Below, piece after piece: positions 1 to 4,695 of a stretch of 5,145 nt of DNA. Origin of the DNA: Flavobacteriaceae bacterium (GTDB lineage: Bacteria; Bacteroidota; Bacteroidia; Flavobacteriales; Flavobacteriaceae); NCBI GenBank assembly GCA_947377425.1, contig CANCFZ010000173.1, positions 1 through 5,145 of the forward strand, given 5' to 3'. Under the pieces are notes generated by a model that saw nothing but the letters and a program-made list of their open reading frames with translations, had not been told where the DNA came from and did no database searches. The translations under genes and the position numbers were made by a program. Numbering within the stretch: the stretch's first letter is position 1; every line of letters starts with the position of its first letter.

Positions 1-795
1 CCAGAATATGCTGTGATTGGTCGTGTGGCGCGTAAGATTTGGGCGAAAGCTTTAAAAAATAAATATGGTGCTAACGAAAGAGCGCAAATGTTGAAATACC
101 ACATTCAAACATCTGGTCGTTCCTTACACGCACAAGAAATTGATTTCAACGATATTCGTACTACGTTACAAGCATTGTATGCTATATATGACAACTGTAA
201 TTCGTTGCATACTAATGCGTATGATGAAGCTATCACAACACCAACAGAAGAATCAGTTCGTAGAGCAATGGCAATTCAGTTGATTATCAATAAAGAATTA
301 GGTTTGGCGAAAAACGAAAATCCAATTCAAGGATCGTTTATTATTGAAGAATTAACCGATTTAGTTGAAGCAGCAGTATTACAAGAATTTGACAGAATTA
401 CAGAGCGTGGAGGCGTTTTGGGAGCAATGGAAACCATGTACCAACGTTCTAAAATTCAAGAAGAATCATTGTATTATGAAACGTTGAAACACACTGGCGA
501 ATTCCCAATTATTGGTGTGAATACATTCTTAAGTTCTAAAGGTTCACCAACAGTAATTCCTGCTGAAGTAATTCGTGCTACCGAAGAAGAAAAACAATAT
601 CAAATTGATATGTTGACTAATTTGCAAAAAACAAGCGGTGAAAAAGTAGCCGAACAAATTACAATTATTCAAGATGCAGCTATCAACAATCAAAACATTT
701 TTGAAAAATTAATGGATGCTACCAAAGTATGTTCATTAGGGCAAATAACCAATGCGTTGTTTGAAGTTGGTGGTCAGTATAGAAGGAATATGTAA
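1..795 (+). CDS. icmF: IcmF, fused isobutyryl-CoA mutase (methylmalonyl-CoA mutase family), C-terminal part
   Basis: This is the 3' end of a gene that starts left of the window; 264 residues are visible, open from base 1 to the TAA at 793-795. The fragment covers the end of the mutase substrate barrel. Visible landmarks are KYHIQTSGRSLHAQE (QTSG at nt 106-117), SLHTN at nt 202-216 with the conserved active-site His, the TPTEESVRRA stretch, NPIQGSF, GGVLGAMETMYQR, PIIGVNTFL, and the ending LFEVGGQYRRNM. From family knowledge, IcmF proteins carry an N-terminal B12-binding domain, a MeaB-like GTPase chaperone and this mutase module, end in GGQYRRNM, and use adenosylcobalamin to interconvert isobutyryl-CoA and n-butyryl-CoA in the cytoplasm. 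The RSLHAQE and YRRNM signatures favour IcmF over classical methylmalonyl-CoA mutase. The GTPase domain is outside the window, so the fusion itself is inferred. The C-terminus is complete. No terminator follows directly; a repeat array begins 20 nt after the stop. Confidence 0.9.
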   Translation, partial: PEYAVIGRVARKIWAKALKNKYGANERAQMLKYHIQTSGRSLHAQEIDFNDIRTTLQALYAIYDNCNSLHTNAYDEAITTPTEESVRRAMAIQLIINKELGLAKNENPIQGSFIIEELTDLVEAAVLQEFDRITERGGVLGAMETMYQRSKIQEESLYYETLKHTGEFPIIGVNTFLSSKGSPTVIPAEVIRATEEEKQYQIDMLTNLQKTSGEKVAEQITIIQDAAINNQNIFEKLMDATKVCSLGQITNALFEVGGQYRRNM

Positions 796-814
796 TATTT
801 CGGAATATATATTT

Positions 815-839
815 TGTAGAGACGCGATTTATCGCGTCT
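815..839. repeat. Left boundary palindrome of the repeat array
   Basis: AGACGCGAT (820-828) and ATCGCGTCT (831-839) are perfect 9-bp complementary arms around TT, preceded by TGTAG. It lies 20 nt after the icmF stop. The same palindrome recurs at 1222-1241 on the other side of the tandem array. No T-run follows, so it is not a typical rho-independent terminator. Palindromes beginning TGTAGAGACGCG are, as far as I recall, dispersed in many Flavobacterium genomes; that is memory, not a search. Confidence 0.85.
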
Positions 840-1196
840 GATGATGAATCACGATTTATCGCGTCTGATGATGAATCACGATTTATCGCGTCTGATGATG
901 AATCACGATTTATCGCGTCTAATGATAAACCACGAATTATCGCATCTAATGATAAACCACGATTTATCGCGTCTGATGATAAACCACAAATTATCGCGTC
1001 TGATGATAAACCACAAATTATCGCGTCTAATGATAAACCACGATTTATCGCGTCTAATGATAAACCACGAATTATCGCATCTAATGATAAACCACGATTT
1101 ATCGCGTCTGATGATGAATCGCGATTTATCGCGTCTGATGATGAATCGCAATTTATCGCGTCTGATGATAATGATAAACCACAAATTATCCCGTCT
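840..1196. repeat. 27-bp tandem repeat (minisatellite), 13 units
   Basis: There are twelve consecutive units of exactly 27 bp, starting at 840, 867, 894, 921, 948, 975, 1002, 1029, 1056, 1083, 1110 and 1137, then a 33-bp unit at 1164-1196 with an extra 6 bp. Each unit is (G/A)ATGAT(G/A)AA(T/C) followed by CAC and then (with variants) GATTTATCGCGTCT. Only eight of the 27 columns vary (1, 7, 10, 12, 14, 16, 22, 24). Six variant types occur among the 27-bp units, plus the longer one. The second half of each unit copies the right half of the boundary palindrome at 820-839, so the array probably grew out of that palindrome. Each unit can fold a short hairpin, such as GATAAA/TTTATC or GATGAAT/ATTTATC with one G-U pair. 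A degenerate tail (1197-1221) joins the array to the right boundary palindrome. Several frames stay open through it because 27 is a multiple of 3; I do not call a gene here. Confidence 0.95.
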
Positions 1197-1221
1197 GATG
1201 ATAATGAAAACGATAATACAG

Positions 1222-1241
1222 AGACGCGATTAATCGCGTCT
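1222..1241. repeat. Right boundary palindrome of the repeat array
   Basis: AGACGCGATTAATCGCGTCT is a perfect 20-bp palindrome, preceded by CAG and followed by ACA. It is nearly the same sequence as the boundary at 820-839, differing in the central two bases (TA here, TT there). Together the two copies bracket the 27-bp array. Confidence 0.85.
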
Positions 1242-1256
1242 ACAGGAAAACGTTGG

Positions 1257-1281
1257 TGGATTTTCGGGTGATAAAAATCCA
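1257..1281. repeat. Inverted repeat in the icmF-esterase spacer
   Basis: TGGATTTT (1257-1264) and AAAATCCA (1274-1281) are perfect 8-bp arms around a 9-nt loop. The right arm overlaps a second small palindrome, TCCAATGAATTGGA (1278-1291). The two hairpins would exclude each other in RNA. No function can be assigned, and chance is possible in such AT-rich sequence. Confidence 0.35.
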
Positions 1282-1330
1282 ATGAATTGGAAAAACGATA
1301 AATTTTATAAATAAGATGAATCCAACCATA

Positions 1331-1358
1331 AAAAACCTTTCAGCAATGGAAGGTTTTT
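1331..1358 (+). terminator. Rho-independent terminator, probably for icmF
   Basis: AAAAACCTTTC (1331-1341) pairs with GGAAGGTTTTT (1348-1358) around the loop AGCAAT, giving 11 pairs with one G-U. The T5 run continues as CTTTT. The A-tract on the left makes it potentially usable in both directions. It is the first convincing terminator after icmF, so the icmF transcript probably includes the whole repeat array. It ends 47 nt before the chosen esterase start and therefore separates the two transcription units. Confidence 0.75.
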
Positions 1359-1384
1359 CTTTTATCCAAAAACAACTACCTTTA
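1354..1384 (+). promoter_or_regulatory. Weak candidate Bacteroidota promoter for the esterase operon
   Basis: The Bacteroidota sigma-A consensus is TTTG, about 19 nt, then TAnnTTTG. Here TTTT (1354-1357) is followed after 19 nt by TACCTTTA (1377-1384), so each box has one mismatch. Transcription would begin near 1390 and give a leader of roughly 15 nt before the ATG at 1406. The first box overlaps the T-run of the terminator. The match is weak and rests mainly on position and spacing. Confidence 0.25.
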
Positions 1385-1405
1385 CCTAAAACAAATTCCA
1401 TTGTC

Positions 1406-2263
1406 ATGAAAAAACGCTTCTTTCTGGTTAGCATAGTTTTGTTACTTGCTAATTTTACATTTGCTGCCAAAGTTGATACCCTACAAATTGCTAGTAAAGC
1501 AATGAATAAAACCTATAATGCTGCGGTGGTTACTCCAAATTCGTATGCTAAGGGCAAAACCAATTATCCCGTTTTGTATTTACTTCATGGTGCCTATGGA
1601 CATTTTCGTGATTGGTTAAAAAGCACTCCAAACGAAAATTTAGTAACTGATTTAGCCGATCAATACAATATTATTATTGTAATGCCCGAAGGCGAAACAT
1701 TTAGTTTTTATATTGATAGTCCTGTCAATAAAGAAAGCCAATTTGAAACCTTTATTACACAAGAAGTAATCCAAAAAGTAGATGCCACTTACAGAACCAT
1801 TGCGTCCAAAAATGGGCGTGTAATTACTGGTCTTTCTATGGGTGGTCATGGCGCTTTATATTTATCGAGTAAGCATCCAGAACTTTTCTGTGCCGCTGGT
1901 AGTATGAGCGGTGCAGTTGATATGAACATGATGCTCAACCCAGATAATTTAGAGCGTACTAAAACACTACTAACGCCAATTTTAGGAGCCGAAGTTCTAT
2001 CACCAGATGCTTATAAGCGCTATGCAGTGATTGATAAAGTTGATTTGTTAAAAGCTAATAAAATGCCACTAATTATTGATTGTGGTGTAGATGATTTTCT
2101 TATTGAAACCAATAGAGAATTGCACCGCAGATTAGTTTATAATAAAGTACCTCACGATTATACCGAAAGACCTGGTGCACATACTTGGGAATATTGGGAT
2201 AATGCGTTGCCATATCATATTTTGTTTTTTAGTAAAATTCTAAAAGCTAATGGCTCGCTGTAA
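1406..2263 (+). CDS. Exported serine esterase, esterase-D / PF00756-type alpha/beta hydrolase
   Basis: The protein has 285 residues. Residues 1-20 (MKKRFFLVSIVLLLANFTFA) form a Sec signal peptide with likely cleavage before AKVDTLQ, so the enzyme should act in the periplasm or outside the cell. The order of motifs fits an alpha/beta hydrolase: YLLHGAYG with the oxyanion-hole HG at 61-62, the IIVMPEGE strand near 90-97, nucleophile Ser144 in GLSMGG, the acid probably Asp230 in CGVDDFL, and His259 in GAHTWEYW. From family knowledge, this group includes S-formylglutathione hydrolases, tributyrin esterases and related acyl esterases; the substrate here cannot be read from sequence. The in-frame ATG at 1316 would add 30 residues before the signal peptide and precede the terminator at 1331-1358, so 1406 is preferred. 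The leader is AT-rich without a Shine-Dalgarno. A GyrI-like gene follows 24 nt downstream, so co-transcription is likely. Confidence 0.88.
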   Translation: MKKRFFLVSIVLLLANFTFAAKVDTLQIASKAMNKTYNAAVVTPNSYAKGKTNYPVLYLLHGAYGHFRDWLKSTPNENLVTDLADQYNIIIVMPEGETFSFYIDSPVNKESQFETFITQEVIQKVDATYRTIASKNGRVITGLSMGGHGALYLSSKHPELFCAAGSMSGAVDMNMMLNPDNLERTKTLLTPILGAEVLSPDAYKRYAVIDKVDLLKANKMPLIIDCGVDDFLIETNRELHRRLVYNKVPHDYTERPGAHTWEYWDNALPYHILFFSKILKANGSL

Positions 2264-2287
2264 TTACTTGTTTTAAAATTGATAGTG

Positions 2288-2764
2288 ATGAATCCACAAA
2301 TCAAAACCTTTCCAACTACAAAATTCATAGGCAAGAATCTTTCCTTTACCTATTCCGATTACCGTGCTTTTGAATTGTGGAGTAGTTTTATGCCACGTCG
2401 CAAAGAAGTTCCAAATGCTATAGGAACAGATTTGTATAATATTCAAATCAATTCCATTGGGTTTTCATTTGGATTGCAGGAACCTTTTGTGAAATGGGCT
2501 GCTGTTCCTGTAGCTAATTTTGATTTTGTTCCTGATGAAATGGAAACTTTAGAAATTCTAGAAGGTTGGTATGCTGTTTTTCACTACAAAGGAGATCAAT
2601 CGAATGCGCCAGCCTTCTTTAATGCTATTTATACCAAGTGGTTGCCGGCTTCCAACTATGAATTAGACCACAGACCACAATTTGAAATCCTTGGAGTAAA
2701 GTATAAAACCAACGACCCCAACTCTGAGGAGGAAATTTGGATTCCTGTGAAGCTGAAATCCTGA
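2288..2764 (+). CDS. GyrI-like small-molecule-binding protein (AraC effector-binding-type domain), stand-alone
   Basis: The protein has 158 residues and consists of the GyrI-like/AraC-E-bind domain alone, with no helix-turn-helix, signal peptide or membrane segment; it should be cytoplasmic. Characteristic features are WYAVFHYKG (94-102), the helix ending TKWLPASNYE (116-125), RPQFEILG with the conserved Glu133 (129-136), and the closing strand EEIWIPV (148-154). In the family this fold binds small, often hydrophobic or cationic ligands, as in BmrR and Rob effector domains and SbmC/GyrI; some stand-alone members are reported to hydrolyse small molecules. The role here is unknown. The ATG at 2288 is chosen; TTG at 2279 and GTG at 2285 are in frame and would add only one to three residues. 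It lies 24 nt behind the esterase and probably shares its transcript. The pairing suggests handling of an acylated or toxic small molecule, but that is speculation. Confidence 0.8.
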   Translation: MNPQIKTFPTTKFIGKNLSFTYSDYRAFELWSSFMPRRKEVPNAIGTDLYNIQINSIGFSFGLQEPFVKWAAVPVANFDFVPDEMETLEILEGWYAVFHYKGDQSNAPAFFNAIYTKWLPASNYELDHRPQFEILGVKYKTNDPNSEEEIWIPVKLKS

Positions 2765-2826
2765 TTATATTGCTATCCCAGTTTGTTTTAGGGCTATTCT
2801 AATTTTGTTTCTATTAATTCTACCGT

Positions 2827-2903
2827 CTCCCGAAACTTTGGGACGAGTGATTTTCTGATTTAAAAACGCTAGTTTTTAAATTAGAATCCCGAAGCGTCGG
2901 GAG
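2827..2903. repeat. 77-bp composite palindromic element between convergent genes
   Basis: The left end CTCCCGAAACTTTGGGA (2827-2843) and the inverted right end TCCCGAAGCGTCGGGAG (2887-2903) match at 14 of 17 positions, so the element has imperfect terminal inverted repeats. Each end is itself a small hairpin: TCCCGA/TTGGGA at 2828-2843 with one G-U, and TCCCGA/TCGGGA at 2887-2902. Between them is the long hairpin at 2855-2884. It occupies the junction of two convergent genes. Short GC-rich palindromes of the TCCCGA...TCGGGA type are, from memory, dispersed in Flavobacterium genomes. No transposase is present. Confidence 0.65.
2855..2884. terminator. Long AT-rich hairpin, possible bidirectional terminator
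   Basis: CTGATTTAAAAAC (2855-2867) pairs with GTTTTTAAATTAG (2872-2884) around the loop GCTA, giving 13 pairs of which one is G-U. Runs of A and T within the arms give T-tracts on either strand. With the GC-rich hairpins on both sides it could stop transcription from the GyrI-like gene (plus) and from the membrane-protein gene (minus). The stem itself is AT-rich, so terminator strength is uncertain. Confidence 0.45.
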
Positions 2904-2974
2904 TATCGAGAACTACTGAAAATAATAGTAATACTAAATAATAAATAAAAGTAGTGTCTTGAGTGATTTCATAA

Positions 2975-2990
2975 TCTTTTGTATAAAAGA
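2975..2990 (-). terminator. Weak hairpin just after the membrane-protein gene
   Basis: TCTTTT (2975-2980) and AAAAGA (2985-2990) pair around GTAT, 5 nt past the TAG stop of the minus-strand gene. The stem is short and contains only one G-C pair. It may add to termination but could be chance in AT-rich DNA. Confidence 0.2.
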
Positions 2991-2994
2991 AAAG

Positions 2995-4443
2995 CTATTT
3001 CTTATTTCCCAAACTAATTATTATTCTTGAAATTGGAATGGAGAAAATAACAAATAAGACATAAATCAGAAATTCAGATAGTAGTAAGTATTTCTGGTTT
3101 AAATTAAAATCCCATGTGTTTAGAATTTCCTTGTTTCCAAAAATAGGATTGAATTTAAACATAAAGAAATGAGCTAATAATAAAGAAAATAAGAGCACTA
3201 TACTAATGCTTATCATAGGAATAGTGCTAGATTTTTTATAAAATATAGAGGCCATTTTATAAATAAACAAACTTTCCAATCCATAAATAAAAATAGTCTT
3301 AATAATAAAAATAAATGTTTCCATAGAATTCATAAGCGATAAAAAATAAGCACTATTGTATATAAAGTACAGTAAAACCATTACAATTACCGTCAAAAAA
3401 TAGTAAGGTTTCTTGTCCTCATTGTAAACTTCCTCCTGCATTAGTTTGGTATCATTTTCTTTTAATTTTAAGGCTTTAAAAATTCTTCTTGAAAAATAAA
3501 TAAGAACAATACTTATTAAAAATAATAGTAAAAATGATATACTATTCTTTTCCTTAAAATATTTAACCACTGCAAAGTCTACAATTAAGAAAACTATTAG
3601 AAAATAGATGAAACGAGAAAGATTAATAGATTTCATAGATTGACCAATGGTTCTAAATTTATAAAGTACAACAATGGCAAATGCTAACTCAATAAAGATA
3701 ATCTTAAGCGATTCATAATCTAAATGAGCATAAGGAAATTGTTCTGTACTGACAGCTATTATTAAAATATAAAGTACCAACTTCTGAAATGCTTGAAAAA
3801 GAACAGAAGTTGAAAAAAGAATCATTAAAAACTCATTATGATGAATTTCAGTTTCTTGCTTTTTGACAAAACGATAAAATAAATACGTACTTGACAAAAA
3901 CAAAACAATCCAAACAACATATAAATGATTTGAAGTAAAGTTAAAATTATATAACTCAAATAGGTATGAAAAAACAATAAATAGGGTTAAATAATTATAA
4001 TTTTTAAGTTTAATATTTTTTATAAAATAAAACAAAACAGGAAAGACCAATAGGAATTGTATAATACAAAAAAAGGCATCGGTTGAAATATTCTTTTTAG
4101 GATTATATTTTATATCATAACGAGTTTGGATAATTAAACTGTATAATGCTATTGGAATTATAACGGAAAAAACTAATATAAGGAATTCATTTTTTTTAAT
4201 TAAAAAAGGGGTATCCTCTTTCATAATAATATTTGCAAAAAAAGAAGCTTTATTTATCAATAAAAAATAGACTAATATAATTAGGAATATATTGATTATA
4301 ATATCATTATGCGAAATGTCACGATTTATAAAAAAAGGTTCATATAAAGATAAATCTCTAAATAAAATTGTAGAAGCAAGAGTATAAATCATTGTTATAC
4401 CCATAAACTTTAAAAACAATTCTAAAATATTTTTTGAACTCAT
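2995..4443 (-). CDS. Polytopic inner-membrane protein of unknown function, about 12-14 membrane segments
   Basis: The protein has 482 residues; I do not recognise the family. Hydrophobic segments lie near residues 7-28, 46-64, 86-106, 121-141, 150-168, 172-191, 203-231 (possibly two), 245-262, 277-293, 301-318, 346-370, 375-398, 408-428 and 452-475. The largest polar stretch is about 320-346 (RRIFKALKLKENDTKLMQEE...), followed by a hydrophobic C-terminal third; other loops are short. No ATP-binding, glycosyltransferase, protease or transporter signature is visible, and strongly charged residues inside the segments are rare. Size and topology would fit a polysaccharide polymerase/flippase-like protein, a permease or a membrane sensor, but nothing selects one. 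The ATG at 4443 follows an A-rich leader (TAAAAAAATG) typical of the group; Met14 is an alternative start. Sampled lines are about 22-25% GC, well below the left-hand genes, suggesting accessory or acquired DNA. A small exported protein gene lies upstream on the same strand. Confidence 0.75.
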   Translation of the reverse strand: MSSKNILELFLKFMGITMIYTLASTILFRDLSLYEPFFINRDISHNDIIINIFLIILVYFLLINKASFFANIIMKEDTPFLIKKNEFLILVFSVIIPIALYSLIIQTRYDIKYNPKKNISTDAFFCIIQFLLVFPVLFYFIKNIKLKNYNYLTLFIVFSYLFELYNFNFTSNHLYVVWIVLFLSSTYLFYRFVKKQETEIHHNEFLMILFSTSVLFQAFQKLVLYILIIAVSTEQFPYAHLDYESLKIIFIELAFAIVVLYKFRTIGQSMKSINLSRFIYFLIVFLIVDFAVVKYFKEKNSISFLLLFLISIVLIYFSRRIFKALKLKENDTKLMQEEVYNEDKKPYYFLTVIVMVLLYFIYNSAYFLSLMNSMETFIFIIKTIFIYGLESLFIYKMASIFYKKSSTIPMISISIVLLFSLLLAHFFMFKFNPIFGNKEILNTWDFNLNQKYLLLSEFLIYVLFVIFSIPISRIIISLGNKK

Positions 4444-4602
4444 TTTTTTATTTTTCTATATACTTTTATTTGGTTCTTTACTCGAAAGGATTCGAACAGT
4501 AGGAGAGGTTTTACTTAATACATTTCTTCGATTTCATATTCTGAAACATTACCTCGATACCTCGGGTATTTGTAATTAATGCTTCCCATTAGCTTCAAAC
4601 AA

Positions 4603-4632
4603 ATCTAATAAAAAAATCACACCTTATTAGAT
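4603..4632. repeat. Perfect 9-bp inverted repeat
   Basis: ATCTAATAA (4603-4611) and TTATTAGAT (4624-4632) are perfect complements around a 12-nt loop. On the minus strand the loop carries the T-run, so it is not a standard terminator for the gene ending at 4696. It overlaps the candidate -7 box at 4600-4607, so it could be an operator-like site for the membrane-protein gene; this is only a possibility. Confidence 0.4.
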
Positions 4633-4658
4633 GCGATTCTAGTTTTATTTACTTTGTG

Positions 4659-4681
4659 GGCAGGGATTGTAAATCCGCGCC
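4659..4681. repeat. REP-like hairpin after the small exported-protein gene
   Basis: GGCAGGGATT (4659-4668) and AATCCGCGCC (4672-4681) form a 10-position stem around GTA, with eight Watson-Crick pairs, one G-U and one mismatch. It lies 14 nt past the stop of the minus-strand gene ending at 4696. GGATT...AATCCGCGCC-type palindromes are, from memory, frequent dispersed repeats in Bacteroidota; this copy is slightly decayed. It may help end the transcript, though no clean T-run follows. Confidence 0.45.
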
Positions 4682-4695
4682 ATCTGGGGTTATTA

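Larger units (their letters stand above)
4444..4695. other. Intergenic region between the two minus-strand genes
   Basis: No gene is supported in these 252 nt. It holds small hairpins at 4482-4495 (TCGAA/TTCGA), 4557-4569 (ATACC/GGTAT) and the two listed separately at 4603-4632 and 4659-4681. There is an imperfect tandem 8-mer, ACCTCGAT-ACCTCGGG, at 4551-4566. On the minus strand TAGATTTG (4607-4600) matches the Bacteroidota -7 box exactly, but no TTTG box lies about 19 nt upstream. A 24-codon ATG frame (4589-4515, minus) is discussed in the findings. Confidence 0.6.

Noticed and set aside
903..1184. Second minus-strand frame through the array (RRDKSWFII repeats).
   Set aside because: It is open only where units carry AAACCAC; units with AATCACG give a TGA stop. 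It is a shadow of the repeat.
840..1196. CRISPR array.
   Set aside because: Repeats are directly adjacent with no unique spacers, and no cas genes are present.
783..1271. Plus-strand frame through the array (DDESRFIAS/NDKPRIIAS repeats), possibly a frameshifted tail of IcmF.
   Set aside because: It has no start codon, variation is mostly at first positions and non-synonymous, and IcmF already ends at its conserved GGQYRRNM terminus.
719..1282. Long minus-strand open frame with DAINRDSSS-type 9-residue repeats.
   Set aside because: It overlaps the conserved icmF 3' end in antisense and exists because the 27-bp unit lacks stops in this frame. Its variable columns fall mostly at second codon positions, the opposite of purifying selection.
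1240..1470. Minus-strand open frame across the esterase start region.
   Set aside because: It runs antisense through the terminator and the signal-peptide codons of the esterase and has no supporting start context.
1652..1849. Minus-strand open frame of 65 codons inside the esterase.
   Set aside because: It lies entirely antisense to a well-supported gene with clear catalytic motifs.
4444..4530. Intact tRNA gene near the GGATTCGAAC sequence.
   Set aside because: No acceptor stem, D-arm or anticodon arm can be folded around it, and the T-stem itself does not pair.
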